The notes beneath the pieces are model-generated. The model ran no database searches and was not told where the DNA came from. It was given only the letters and a program-made list of their open reading frames with translations. This document shows, one piece after another, positions 25,873-34,024 of a stretch of DNA of 52,093 bases. This DNA is from Gemmatimonadota bacterium. Its GTDB lineage: Bacteria; Gemmatimonadota; Gemmatimonadetes; Gemmatimonadales; GWC2-71-9. Position numbers and translations under genes: made by a program. Location: positions 1 to 52,093 of the forward strand of contig QHUB01000028.1 in assembly GCA_003221035.1 (NCBI GenBank), written 5' to 3'. Positions within the stretch are counted from its first letter, which is position 1. Each line of letters starts with the position of its first letter.

Positions 25873-26725
25873 CGAGCGCGTCGGCGACCTTCGCGGCCGT
25901 CGCTTCATCCATGCCCTGTTTCTGCGCCAGCTCCAATGCCGCGCGTCCCAGCGCGCGGTACAGTTTCGCGTCATCCAGGGCCAACGACTGCAGATGGCGC
26001 ACGATCGTCGCGGTATCGCTGCGGACGACGGGACCGGTGAGCGCCTTGCGCGGCTCGTGGCGACTCAAGTTTTCGAACGTGCCCTCGACCAGCGGCCGCA
26101 GCGCCGCCCAGGCGTCGGCGTCCGATAACCCGGCGTGGCGCAGCAGCCGCTGCGCGACTGCTTCGACCACGACGAGATAGTTCGACGCGAACACGGCCCC
26201 CGCGTGATAGATCGCCTTGGATTTGGTCGCGATGCGGAAGGGGTGCATTCCGAGATCCTTCGCAATGCGCTCTCCCGCTTCGACCGCGCGCGACATTCCC
26301 TCCACAGCCGCCCACGCGCCCCTGAGCCGCGCCGGAGTCAGCTCCGGCTCGACGATGGTCTGCAGCGGGTGGAATGAGCCGAGCGCCGCCCGGCTCACGA
26401 CGAGGGGCCCGAGGGCTTCCTGCCCCTGCACGCCTGAGAGATGCAGCACGACGTGGCGCTCGCGTACGACGCGCGCCTCGGCCAACGACGTGGCGAGCGG
26501 CGTGATGGCGTCATCACGCACCGTCAGGATGACGACGTCGACGTCGTCGATCCATGGCGGCTTGCCGCCGGCGCCGAAGGTCAGTGTGAGAGGTGCGGGT
26601 ACGCTTTTCTTGTTGCGGCCGTGGAGACAGACCGAGTAGCCCGCCTGGGCCAGTGCGAGAGCCAGTCCGACTCCCGCGCGACCGGGCCCGATGAGCCCGA
26701 TCGCGCGGGAAGACTGTTGGATCAC
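25796..26725 (-). CDS. DUF2520 Rossmann-fold protein (putative NADP-dependent dehydrogenase)
   Basis: 309 residues. The N-terminal nucleotide-binding fold has IGLIGPGRAGVGLALALAQAGYSV, similar to the F420/NADP-dependent and proC-like dehydrogenases. The C-terminal helical domain holds SFHPLQTI and KAIYHAGAVFASNYLVVV, the signature of DUF2520 proteins. The reaction is not established; neighbours in other genomes often include panC/panB, not seen here. GTG 26725 overlaps the ctpA stop (GTGA), so it is the last gene of the minus-strand operon. Its final 77 bp overlap lolA head-on. Confidence 0.85.
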   Translation of the reverse strand: MIQQSSRAIGLIGPGRAGVGLALALAQAGYSVCLHGRNKKSVPAPLTLTFGAGGKPPWIDDVDVVILTVRDDAITPLATSLAEARVVRERHVVLHLSGVQGQEALGPLVVSRAALGSFHPLQTIVEPELTPARLRGAWAAVEGMSRAVEAGERIAKDLGMHPFRIATKSKAIYHAGAVFASNYLVVVEAVAQRLLRHAGLSDADAWAALRPLVEGTFENLSRHEPRKALTGPVVRSDTATIVRHLQSLALDDAKLYRALGRAALELAQKQGMDEATAAKVADALATDLPPVIRTSGKTEIHGSRSPDSP

Positions 26726-28347
26726 CTGTTGCGGATCGTCGAGGAAGAGGGCGGAGTGTTCGCGAGCGTGAGCAGATCCTGCGGTGTCTTCGCGCGATCC
26801 GCCAGCGCCAGGGCACGCTGCACCTGCTGGTCGTCATGCATGCGACGCCGGAATTCCACCGGCCGGCCGAAGCTATAGCGGGCGGCTTCGTACCCCAGCT
26901 GCTGCGAAATGAGCTCGCGCGCAGGGGATACGACGGAATCCGAGACGCTCACGCCTTTGGCGCGCGCGCGCTTCAGCACTTCATTCACCATTGCCGGCGT
27001 CACGGTGAAGTCCGGGGAGTTGAGCTGATGATTCTCCTTCAATTCGAGCGCATAGGTCGTGACGGCGTCCTGATACAGCGGCGTCTTGTCAGCCAGCGCG
27101 CGCACGAACGCCCGTTCTCCCGTCGTGAACGTGTCAGCCACGACATAGAGGTCGGGACGAATCCCGCCGCCGCCGAAGATCGTGCGGCCTGCATCGGTGT
27201 GGAAGATCGCTGTCGAATCGACCTTGATGTCCTGCCCGCGCTGCGCCGCGATCACCTGCTCTTCCTGCTCCGCCTCGTTCCGTGTGACGCGTTGGATGGT
27301 CCGGCCACTCGGCGTATACCAGCGCGCGGTCGTCAGCTTGAGACCCGTTTCCGGCGTCAGCCGCCAGAACGATTGGACCAGGCCTTTGCCGAACGTCGGC
27401 GTGCCGATCAGCACGGAACGGTCGTGATCCTGCAGCGCGCCGGCGATGATCTCCGCGGCGCTCGCGGAGCCGCCGTTGACGATCGTCACGATCGGAAGCC
27501 GCGGCCACTGCTGGGGCTTGCTGTCGGTGAACTCGTGCGATGAGCCTGGCGCGCGTCCGCGCGTCTCGACGATCGGCTTACCGGGATCGAGGAACAGGTC
27601 CGAGACCGCGACCCCCTGATCGAGCAGCCCGCCCGGATTGCCGCGCAAGTCGAAAATCAGCGACTTCATGCCCTGCTTCAGCAGCGTATCGACGGCCTGC
27701 GAAACCTCACGCGCCGAGCTCTCGCTCACGGGATTGAGCGAGATGTATCCGACGTGGTCGTTCAGCATCATCGCCAGCTGTACCGAGCGGATGTGAATCG
27801 TCGCGCGCGTCAGCTTGAACGTGATCGGCTTGTCGATCCCGGCGCGACGGATTTGCAAATCGGCCTGCGTGCCCGCGGGCCCGCGCAACGCCTTCACGGC
27901 GGAATCCTGCTTCCATCCTTCCGTGGACTGGCCGTTGAGCGCGACGATGATGTCACCGGTGTGAATGCCGGCGCGGTCGGCGGGTGTGTCCGGGAGCGGT
28001 GCGACGACGGTAATCCAGCCGCCGCGCACGTCGATCTGAATGCCGAGCCCGGAATAGTTGCCCGTCGTCGCCTCGGAGAGCTGGCGGAAGTCGTCGGGCT
28101 TCAAGAAGACGGAATAGGGATCCTTCAACTGATCGAGCATGCCGTCGATCGCCATCTGATAGAGCTGCTTCTCGTCGAGCGAATCCACATAATAGTCGGC
28201 GACGTGAGCCAGAACGTCATCGAACAACCGCGCCTGCTGATAGACCGACCCGGCCGGTTCCGTCTCGCGCTGCAGTAACCAACCGCCCGACACGAGCGCG
28301 ACCGACACGACGGCGGCAACCACGAATCCTTTGTGACGAATCATCAT
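26722..28347 (-). CDS. ctpA: S41 family C-terminal processing peptidase
   Basis: A 541-residue envelope protease with an N-terminal membrane anchor (about residues 7-24). The PDZ domain at about 95-175 contains SGLGIQIDVRGG and AGIHTGDIIVALNG. In the S41 catalytic core (about 185-370) NGGSASAAEI places the nucleophile at S294, and TPTFGKGLVQ the general base at K321. The C-terminal extension (about 400-541) is helical. By family it trims or degrades periplasmic proteins from the C-terminus. The ATG overlaps the tmk stop by four bases. It is about 100 residues longer than a minimal CtpA. Confidence 0.95.
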   Translation of the reverse strand: MMIRHKGFVVAAVVSVALVSGGWLLQRETEPAGSVYQQARLFDDVLAHVADYYVDSLDEKQLYQMAIDGMLDQLKDPYSVFLKPDDFRQLSEATTGNYSGLGIQIDVRGGWITVVAPLPDTPADRAGIHTGDIIVALNGQSTEGWKQDSAVKALRGPAGTQADLQIRRAGIDKPITFKLTRATIHIRSVQLAMMLNDHVGYISLNPVSESSAREVSQAVDTLLKQGMKSLIFDLRGNPGGLLDQGVAVSDLFLDPGKPIVETRGRAPGSSHEFTDSKPQQWPRLPIVTIVNGGSASAAEIIAGALQDHDRSVLIGTPTFGKGLVQSFWRLTPETGLKLTTARWYTPSGRTIQRVTRNEAEQEEQVIAAQRGQDIKVDSTAIFHTDAGRTIFGGGGIRPDLYVVADTFTTGERAFVRALADKTPLYQDAVTTYALELKENHQLNSPDFTVTPAMVNEVLKRARAKGVSVSDSVVSPARELISQQLGYEAARYSFGRPVEFRRRMHDDQQVQRALALADRAKTPQDLLTLANTPPSSSTIRNR

Positions 28348-28991
28348 GCCCCTCTCAGTGATAGTGCCGTTACCGCCGTGACTTCCCGCCAGGCGGCATC
28401 CTGGACGGCCTTCTTGTGCTGGCTTGCATCAATATGAACAATCCCGGGTCCGGTTGCGCTACGATAGGCGTCACGGACTCGTGTGTGAAACGTGTCATCC
28501 TCACGCTCGATGCGGTCCTTCACCTTTCCCGCCACGCGCTGACGCTCCCGTCCGACCGCCACCGGGACGTCCAGCACCAGCGTCAGGTCGGGGGTAAGGC
28601 CTCCCGTCGCGATTCGCAGCGCCGCTTCCACATCGTTTCGCGGCAGCCCCCGGCCCACAACCTGATAAGCGATCGTGGACAGGCCGAACCGGTCCGCGAT
28701 GACCACCTGGCCGTTGCTGAGGGCGGGCCGGATCACCCGTTCGACCAGATCGGCGCGCGCGGCCAAAAACAAGAACAGCTCCGCCGCAAAGGCCCGCTCG
28801 TGGCGGGATTTCAGCGCGAGCTTCCTGGCCGCTTCAGCGAGCGGCGTGCCGCCCGGTTCGCGCACCGTCAGCACGTCGCGTCCTTCCGCGCGGAGCGCCG
28901 AGCCGAGCCAGCGCACGAGCGTCGACTTGCCCGCGCCTTCGGGACCTTCGACGACAACGAATGTCCCCTGGCTCCCGACTCCTGACTCCAA
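28344..28991 (-). CDS. tmk: Thymidylate kinase
   Basis: It phosphorylates dTMP to dTDP. P-loop GPEGAGKST, REPGGTPLAE (DR/E substrate motif region), DRFGLSTIAYQ and the LID-type VKDRIEREDDTFH are present, and the length fits the family (about 210). The start is uncertain. The TTG at 28991 gives 215 residues and begins a few residues before the first strand; TTG 29003 and ATG 29057 are in frame but run into ylbF by 8 and 62 bp. The 5' end is made of heptanucleotide repeats (28968-29001), so the N-terminus is probably not conserved. It overlaps ctpA by four bases. Confidence 0.92.
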   Translation of the reverse strand: MESGVGSQGTFVVVEGPEGAGKSTLVRWLGSALRAEGRDVLTVREPGGTPLAEAARKLALKSRHERAFAAELFLFLAARADLVERVIRPALSNGQVVIADRFGLSTIAYQVVGRGLPRNDVEAALRIATGGLTPDLTLVLDVPVAVGRERQRVAGKVKDRIEREDDTFHTRVRDAYRSATGPGIVHIDASQHKKAVQDAAWREVTAVTALSLRGA

Positions 28992-29001
28992 GCTCCTAGC
29001 C
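28968..29001. repeat. Heptanucleotide tandem repeat at the tmk/ylbF junction
   Basis: Four degenerate 7-bp units, CTGGCTC, CCGACTC, CTGACTC, CAAGCTC, then CTAGCC, span the ylbF stop and the tmk N-terminus. The same unit family occurs in prmC (29890-29920) and hyuB (36763-36793). Confidence 0.8.
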
Positions 29002-29349
29002 AAGCGTAATGATCGGGCTCGCGGCGCCCTTTTTGATGCCCTCGTAAATCCGGGCATTAATTCTCGCCATCAGTTTCTCGAAATTCGCCTGCGCCGCGAC
29101 CATCTGCTGGTACACCGAATTCCCCTGCACGCTTTGAAGGGCCCGGTCGTACTGCTCCACCTGTTCCTTGGTCGGCTCCTTCCCCTGTTGCGCGACGCGC
29201 TCGATCTCCTGCGCCAGGCGCTCAGCCTCGGCGAGCACCTTCTGCACCTCTTGATCGTCACGGAGCGCTTCCGTCGCGCGACGTAACGCCTTGTATTCAT
29301 CGGTCTGGCCGAGTACGCGCCCCAGGTCTTCCGCTTTTTCTTCGAGCAC
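28996..29349 (-). CDS. YlbF/YmcA family protein
   Basis: A 117-residue, almost wholly helical cytoplasmic protein with the YlbF-family layout: EKAEDLGRVLGQTDEYKAL at the start, heptad-like helices in the middle, and SVYQQMVAAQANFEKLMARIN near the end. In Bacillus, YlbF-YmcA-YaaT modulate RNase Y and Spo0A phosphorylation; no such partner is visible here. The GTG at 29349 shares one base with the prmC stop (TAGTG), with GAGGA just upstream. Its own stop lies inside the heptanucleotide repeat. Confidence 0.85.
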   Translation of the reverse strand: MLEEKAEDLGRVLGQTDEYKALRRATEALRDDQEVQKVLAEAERLAQEIERVAQQGKEPTKEQVEQYDRALQSVQGNSVYQQMVAAQANFEKLMARINARIYEGIKKGAASPIITLG

Positions 29350-30239
29350 TATTCCTCCGAGGTTGTAACACCGGGAGCATGCCCCGGTATCGAGAGCGCG
29401 TACCGCGGACATCCGAAGACGTCGGTGTGAATGTCTACGGCCCAGCCAAACTCACGGCCCAGGGCGCGAACCGCGTCGGCGCGTCCTTCGTCGATCTCGA
29501 GCGCGAGGAGACCGCCGGGTTCCAGCAACGGCGCGGCGCCGGCGAACAGACCGCGTGTGGCGTCGAGTCCCGTCACGCCGCTCACGAGCGCCTCGCGCGG
29601 CTCGAAATCTCGCACGGACGAGTCCAATGCGTCGTACTCGGCAAGGCTCACGTACGGTGGATTGGAGACGATGGCGCGAAAGCGCTCTGTGTTGTGCACC
29701 AGCGGCGCAAGCAGGTTCCCTTCACGAATCTCGACAGGGGTCTTTGAACCAATGCGCTCCACATTTTCACGCGCGAGCGCAGCAGCGGCCGGCGATTGCT
29801 CGATCGCGATCACGCGCTCGAAGTTTCCTTCGACCGCGAGCGACAGCGCGATACAGCCGGAGCCTGTGCCGATATCTGCGACGAGACCCCAGCTCCCGGC
29901 TCCCGGCCCCCGGCTTCCGTACTCGAGCACCAACTCCACGAGCCCCTCGGTCTCGGGACGCGGAATCAGCGCGCGCGGATCGATTTTGAGATCGAGCGTG
30001 CGGAACCCCACCGACCCGGCGACGTAGGCGAACGGCACCCCGCGCTTCCGTTGCGCCACGGCCATCCGGAAGCGGCTCACGACATCTGGTGCCGCTTCCG
30101 ACTCGCGTCGGAGCCACACCTCGGCCGGGCTCAGGCCCGCGACCGCGGCCCACAGCGCGGTCGCTTCGCCGTCGTCGAGATCGCCGGAGGCCTGGGCCAG
30201 CTCGTCCGTGATGCGACGCAGCACGCGGACTTCAGACAC
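29349..30239 (-). CDS. prmC: Peptide chain release factor N5-glutamine methyltransferase
   Basis: It methylates the glutamine of the GGQ motif in release factors, whose target prfA lies directly upstream. 296 residues: helical N-terminal domain with GVPFAYVAGSVGFRTLDL, then SAM-binding DIGTGSGCIALSLA (122-135) and catalytic NPPY (193-196). Heptanucleotide repeats encode the Gly/Ser/Pro loop GSRGPGAGSWGL (108-119) between the two domains, an insertion that homologs generally lack or vary. GTG 30239 overlaps the prfA stop by eight bases. Confidence 0.96.
   Translation of the reverse strand: MSEVRVLRRITDELAQASGDLDDGEATALWAAVAGLSPAEVWLRRESEAAPDVVSRFRMAVAQRKRGVPFAYVAGSVGFRTLDLKIDPRALIPRPETEGLVELVLEYGSRGPGAGSWGLVADIGTGSGCIALSLAVEGNFERVIAIEQSPAAAALARENVERIGSKTPVEIREGNLLAPLVHNTERFRAIVSNPPYVSLAEYDALDSSVRDFEPREALVSGVTGLDATRGLFAGAAPLLEPGGLLALEIDEGRADAVRALGREFGWAVDIHTDVFGCPRYALSIPGHAPGVTTSEE
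29890..29920. repeat. Heptanucleotide tandem repeat within prmC
   Basis: Units CCAGCTC, CCGGCTC, CCGGCCC, CCGGCTT and a partial CCG lie end to end. They encode a Gly/Pro/Ser linker just before the SAM-binding strand of PrmC. Confidence 0.85.
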
Positions 30240-31290
30240 CCGCCCGCTCCTTCTCCTGCGCTTCTTTCAGCGCAGCAATCAGCTCGTCGAGTCTCCCGTC
30301 CATGACTTCATCGATGTTATGCGTCGTGAAATGAATGCGATGATCCGTGACCCGGTTCTGCGGAAAGTTATAGGTGCGAACCTTCTGCGAGCGGTCGCCC
30401 GTCCCCACCTGCGACTTTCGCGCGCGCGCACGCTCCGCTTCCTGCTCGGCCACCATTCGGTCGAGCAACCGCGACCGCAAGATCTCCATCGCTTTGATCT
30501 TGTTCTGCAGCTGCGACTTCTGATCCTGGCACTTCACTTCGAGGCCGGTCGGCAGATGGGTGATGCGCACCGCGCTGTCGGTCGTGTTCACGCTCTGCCC
30601 GCCCGGTCCGCCCGAGCGAAACACGTCGATCCGCAGATCCTTGTCTTCGATCTTGAGGTCCACCTCTTCGGCCTCCGGCAGGACGGCGACGGTCGCCGCG
30701 GACGTGTGAATGCGACCTTGCTGCTCGGTCACCGGCACGCGCTGGACGCGGTGCACGCCCGACTCGTAGCGCAGCGTGCCGTATGCCTTCGGCCCGCGCG
30801 CTGCGAAGATCGCTTCCTTGAGACCACCGAGCGTCCCTTCGGATAGCGACAGGATCTCGGCCTTCCACCGGCGCCGCTCGGAGAAGCGTGTGTACATGCG
30901 GAACAGATCCGCGGCGAACAACGCGGCCTCATCGCCGCCGGTGCCGGCGCGAATCTCGACGATCGCATCGCGGTCATCGAACGGATCCGCCGGGGCGAGC
31001 AGCTCCGCGAGCTCACCCTCGAGCCGCTCGATCTGGGGCCGCAAGCGGTCCACATCGTCACGCGCGAGCTCCGACAGCTCTGGATCCTTGTCGGCCAACA
31101 CTTCGCGCGCCTGGCCGAGCTCGGCTTCGAGACGCTCGAGACGCTGATGGGCGAGCCGAATCGCCTCGAGCTGAGCATGCTCGCGGCCGAGGGACTTGCG
31201 TTTGGCTGGATTCCGCGCGGTGGCGGGGTCGGCCAACTGGCGGGCGACCTCCTCCGCCCGCGCGAGCGCCTGGCGGAGTCTGTCGTCCAC
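30232..31290 (-). CDS. prfA: Peptide chain release factor 1
   Basis: It terminates translation at UAA and UAG. The 352-residue product shows the tripeptide anticodon PxT as PVT (186-188) and the peptidyl-transferase motif GGQ (230-232) in RSGGPGGQSVNT, with the usual acidic/helical N-terminal domain (VEIRAGTGGDEAALF). GTG 31290 is the start, four bases after the rpmE stop; no strong ribosome binding site is visible, suggesting coupling. It is followed by its own methylase gene prmC. Confidence 0.97.
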   Translation of the reverse strand: MDDRLRQALARAEEVARQLADPATARNPAKRKSLGREHAQLEAIRLAHQRLERLEAELGQAREVLADKDPELSELARDDVDRLRPQIERLEGELAELLAPADPFDDRDAIVEIRAGTGGDEAALFAADLFRMYTRFSERRRWKAEILSLSEGTLGGLKEAIFAARGPKAYGTLRYESGVHRVQRVPVTEQQGRIHTSAATVAVLPEAEEVDLKIEDKDLRIDVFRSGGPGGQSVNTTDSAVRITHLPTGLEVKCQDQKSQLQNKIKAMEILRSRLLDRMVAEQEAERARARKSQVGTGDRSQKVRTYNFPQNRVTDHRIHFTTHNIDEVMDGRLDELIAALKEAQEKERAGV

Positions 31291-31294
31291 GGAA

Positions 31295-31513
31295 TCAGCT
31301 CGCGCCGGGGGGCGCCTTGGTTCCGTACTTCTGGCGGAAGCGCTCCACGCGGCCGGCGGTGTCGATCATCTTCTGCTTGCCGGTGAAGAAGGGGTGGCAG
31401 GCGCCGCACACTTCAACGTGGATGACGGGGGTCGTCGAGCGCGTGATAAAGCTGTTCCCGCACGCGCACTGGACGGTCGCGCGCTGGTATTTGGGGTGAA
31501 TTCCGGGTTTCAC
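31295..31513 (-). CDS. rpmE: 50S ribosomal protein L31 (zinc-binding form)
   Basis: 72 residues beginning [10 protein letters not shown], with CACGN and [15 protein letters not shown] providing the zinc-binding cysteines of the C+ type, and [10 protein letters not shown] at the end. GTG 31513 is preferred because AAGGA is correctly spaced and orthologs start at this position; an ATG at 31522 would add three residues. It is the first gene of the run rpmE-prfA-prmC-ylbF-tmk-ctpA-DUF2520, expressed from the promoter at 31557-31586. Confidence 0.96.
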   Translation of the reverse strand: MKPGIHPKYQRATVQCACGNSFITRSTTPVIHVEVCGACHPFFTGKQKMIDTAGRVERFRQKYGTKAPPGAS

Positions 31514-31556
31514 TACACACATCCTTGCCTGATTGTCGGACTGAACGAAGTGCGGA

Positions 31557-31586
31557 AATATAGTCAGCGCACGAACTTGGGGGCAA
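31557..31586 (-). promoter_or_regulatory. Sigma-70 promoter for the rpmE-prfA operon
   Basis: On the minus strand TTGCCC (31586-31581) and TATATT (31562-31557) are spaced by 18 bp, about 40 bases before the rpmE start. It lies back-to-back with the crp-like promoter, so the 127-bp gap serves both operons. Confidence 0.55.
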
Positions 31587-31605
31587 GGCTCACGGTTTGG
31601 TTCAA

Positions 31606-31634
31606 TTGACATGGCTTCCGACACGTCGTAAGCT
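31606..31634 (+). promoter_or_regulatory. Sigma-70 promoter for the Crp/Fnr gene, probably leaderless transcript
   Basis: A perfect TTGACA (31606-31611), a 17-bp spacer and TAAGCT (31629-31634). The GTG start is at 31641, six bases after the -10 box, where transcription should begin, and there is no Shine-Dalgarno sequence, so the mRNA is probably leaderless. Confidence 0.6.
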
Positions 31635-31640
31635 GTTCGC

Positions 31641-32318
31641 GTGTCTGCTGCCGACGTGCTGCAACGAGTCCCTCTGTTCAGCCAGCTCTCCGCCGCCGAC
31701 CTGCAGCGGGTGGTGGAGGTGGCGCGCGACCGCTCCTACCCCAAGAACTCCGTCATCCTGTTCGAGGACGATCCCGGCGACGCGCTTTACGTCGTCGGCA
31801 AGGGACAAGTCAAAGTCGTCCTGATCGGCGAAGACGGCCGCGAGGTCATTCTCTCCGTGCTCGGCGAAGGAGAATTCTTCGGCGAGATGGCCTTGATCGA
31901 CGACGAGCCGCGGTCGGCGCATGTCATCGCCATGGAGGACTCGATGCTGCTGGTGCTGCGGCGCGAGGACTTCCAGGGCATCCTCGAGCACTCGGCGGGC
32001 ATCGCGCTCGCGCTCTTGCGTGAGTTGTCGCGCCGGCTGCGGCGCGTCGATGAAAAAGTCGGCAGCCTGGTGCTGCTCGACGTGCACGGCCGCGTCGCTC
32101 AGCTGCTGCTCGACCTCGCCGATGAAACGGACGGCCAGCGCATCACGCGTCGCTTGACCCATCACACCATCGCCCAGATGATCGGCTCGTCGCGCGAAAC
32201 CGTCTCGCGGACCATGCGCGAGCTGGTTGATAAGGGCATGATCGACGTCAGCCGCAAAGACATCGTGATTCGCGATCGCGGCGCCCTGGAGCAAGCGGCG
32301 GGACGCGGTGGCTCGTGA
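31641..32318 (+). CDS. Crp/Fnr family transcriptional regulator
   Basis: 225 residues: cyclic-nucleotide-binding-type beta-roll at about 8-120 ([16 protein letters not shown], phosphate-binding cassette-like [15 protein letters not shown]), the dimer helix, and a winged helix-turn-helix at about 145-215 ([24 protein letters not shown]). There is no N-terminal cysteine cluster, so it is not an oxygen-sensing Fe-S FNR; the cassette has Arg, so cAMP or another nucleotide could bind. It starts with GTG directly downstream of a consensus promoter. It may regulate the MBL-CsgG-HD-GYP genes that follow, or the divergent rpmE operon, but no operator was identified. Confidence 0.93.
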   Translation: MSAADVLQRVPLFSQLSAADLQRVVEVARDRSYPKNSVILFEDDPGDALYVVGKGQVKVVLIGEDGREVILSVLGEGEFFGEMALIDDEPRSAHVIAMEDSMLLVLRREDFQGILEHSAGIALALLRELSRRLRRVDEKVGSLVLLDVHGRVAQLLLDLADETDGQRITRRLTHHTIAQMIGSSRETVSRTMRELVDKGMIDVSRKDIVIRDRGALEQAAGRGGS

Positions 32319-32350
32319 GGCGGGTCACGACGCGCGGGTGAGGCCGCGGC

Positions 32351-32380
32351 TTGTTCTACGTCACTAATTACCAGTAACTT
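32351..32380 (+). promoter_or_regulatory. Candidate promoter before the MBL hydrolase
   Basis: TTGTTC (32351-32356) and TAACTT (32375-32380) with an 18-bp spacer lie in the 89-bp gap after the Crp-like gene. The predicted leader would be about 20 bases without a clear Shine-Dalgarno sequence. Confidence 0.3.
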
Positions 32381-32407
32381 AGCGCGAGTTTCGGCGCGCC
32401 AATACGC

Positions 32408-33280
32408 ATGCCTTACACGGTGATCTTTTGGGGGACCCGGGGGAGTATTCCTACTCCCGGTGCTGCGACAGCGCGCTACGGCGGGAACACACCGTGTGTC
32501 GCGGTCGAAGGCGCCGGGGGTCAACTCGTTGTGTTGGACGCCGGCACAGGCATTCGGGCGCTGGGCTTGGAGCTGGTCGCCCGGCAAAACGGTGCAGCAC
32601 GAGTCGAGATTCTGCTGTCGCATGCGCATTGGGATCACATCCAGGGTCTGCCGCACTTCAAGCCGTTCTTCTCGGCCGGCAACACGGTGCGGATCTGGGG
32701 ATCGCGCCAGGGGACGACGTCCCTCGAAGCGATCCTGCGGCAACAGATGGATCCCGCTGTGTTCCCCGTGCCGCTCGATGCGCTGTCGGCGCAGCTGACC
32801 GTGCAGCAAGTCGATACGGACGAATTCTCGATCGGCGAATTCCGGGTGCGGACCATGAGACTGCGGCATCCGGGCACGACGCTGGGTTTCCGGCTGACAC
32901 CGGCAACGGGTGGTCCCAGCATGGCGTATGTGACGGACAACGAATTGGGCGCCGGCGGCGAATACGAAGTGCCGAAAAACTGGCGCCGGGAGTTCGTCAC
33001 ATTCCTGAAGAGCGTCGATCTCCTTATTCACGACGCCATGTACACGCCAGCGGAGCTGGAGCAGCACCGGGGGTGGGGTCACTCGACATATGAAGAAGCG
33101 GTGACCCTGGCCCACGATGCCGGAGTGAAAAAGCTCGTGCTGTTTCATCACGAGCCCGAGCATGACGATAAAGAGATGGATGGATTGCTGGCGGCCGCGC
33201 ACAAGTTCGCCAAGGCGCGTGGGAGTGGCGGAAGACTCGAAGTGGTCGCCGCCCAGGAAGGCATGAAGGTGACCTTGTGA
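32408..33280 (+). CDS. MBL-fold metal-dependent hydrolase
   Basis: 290 residues of the PhnP/RNase Z-like branch: GTRGSIPTPG and RYGGNTPCV at the start, LDAGTGIRALG, then the metal site SHAHWDHIQGLP, the Asp ligand in AYVTDNE, DLLIHDAMYTPAEL, WGHSTYEEAV and LFHHEPEHDD. This pattern is typical of cyclic-phosphate or nuclease-type hydrolases often annotated from signalling operons; the substrate is unknown. The final GTGA overlaps an alternative start of the next gene. Confidence 0.88.
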   Translation: MPYTVIFWGTRGSIPTPGAATARYGGNTPCVAVEGAGGQLVVLDAGTGIRALGLELVARQNGAARVEILLSHAHWDHIQGLPHFKPFFSAGNTVRIWGSRQGTTSLEAILRQQMDPAVFPVPLDALSAQLTVQQVDTDEFSIGEFRVRTMRLRHPGTTLGFRLTPATGGPSMAYVTDNELGAGGEYEVPKNWRREFVTFLKSVDLLIHDAMYTPAELEQHRGWGHSTYEEAVTLAHDAGVKKLVLFHHEPEHDDKEMDGLLAAAHKFAKARGSGGRLEVVAAQEGMKVTL

Positions 33281-33294
33281 CCCGAGGAGTAGGT

Positions 33295-33990
33295 ATGCGC
33301 GCGCGTGCTGTGACGACCGTGTTGAGCCTGGTTCCTGTCCTTCTGGCTGCCCAACAGCGTGGCCAGGATACCCGACCGGGCATCGCCGTCTTCCCCTTCT
33401 CCAATGGCGGCTCCTACGGCCAGGGGAAAGAAGACTTTGACGCGCTCGAGCGCGGCATTGCCGGGATGATGATCTCCGAGCTGTCGCAGAATCCCGCCGC
33501 CCGCGTCGTGGAGCGTCAGGAGATCCAGCGGATCATCGACGAGCAGAATCTGGTCGGCCAGAACCGCGTCGATCCTCAAACCGCCGCGAAGGTCGGCAAA
33601 CTGGTCGGCGCCCGTTACGTGGTTGCCGGCACGTTTATCGACTTCTACGGCGACTTCCGGGTGGACGTCCGGCTGGTCAACGTCGAAACCGGCGAGATCG
33701 TGAAAACGGAATCCGAGCGGATGCAGCGCGATCATATGTTCGACATCATCCGCAATGTCGCGACGCGCCTGATGAAGGACGCGAATCTGCCGGCGCTCCA
33801 GCGCCAGGCATCGGACCAGCGCATGGGACGGCAGGTCCCCACGGAAGCGCTGACCTATTACTCGCGTGGGCTGCTGTACGCCGATCACGGTCAGAGGGAC
33901 AAGGCGATCGAGATGTTCAACCAGGCGACCACGATTTTCCCCGGTTACGCCGAGGCCGAACAGGCCCTCCAGCGCGTGAAGTCGTCATAA
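33295..33990 (+). CDS. CsgG/HfaB-like exported protein with C-terminal TPR
   Basis: 231 residues. The signal peptide (MRARAVTTVLSLVPVLLAAQQ) has no lipobox. A CsgG-like domain at about 30-170 (IAVFPFSNGG, VVERQEIQRIIDEQNL, GARYVVAGTFIDFYGDFRVDVRLVNVETGEIV) is followed by a single TPR-like pair (ALTYYSRGLLYADHGQRDKAIEMFNQA). CsgG forms the curli export pore, but without lipidation this one is more likely a periplasmic, assembly-type relative. ATG 33295 follows GAGGAG five bases away; the GTG at 33277 is less likely. Confidence 0.85.
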   Translation: MRARAVTTVLSLVPVLLAAQQRGQDTRPGIAVFPFSNGGSYGQGKEDFDALERGIAGMMISELSQNPAARVVERQEIQRIIDEQNLVGQNRVDPQTAAKVGKLVGARYVVAGTFIDFYGDFRVDVRLVNVETGEIVKTESERMQRDHMFDIIRNVATRLMKDANLPALQRQASDQRMGRQVPTEALTYYSRGLLYADHGQRDKAIEMFNQATTIFPGYAEAEQALQRVKSS

Positions 33991-34024
33991 CGGATCCGCT
34001 CGCGGCCTTCGTGCGTGCCAAGCC

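Noticed and set aside
28992-29057. N-terminal extension of tmk to ATG 29057
   Set aside because: Runs 62 bp into ylbF and adds Arg-rich residues not expected before the P-loop; a TTG start near 28991 fits the family length better.
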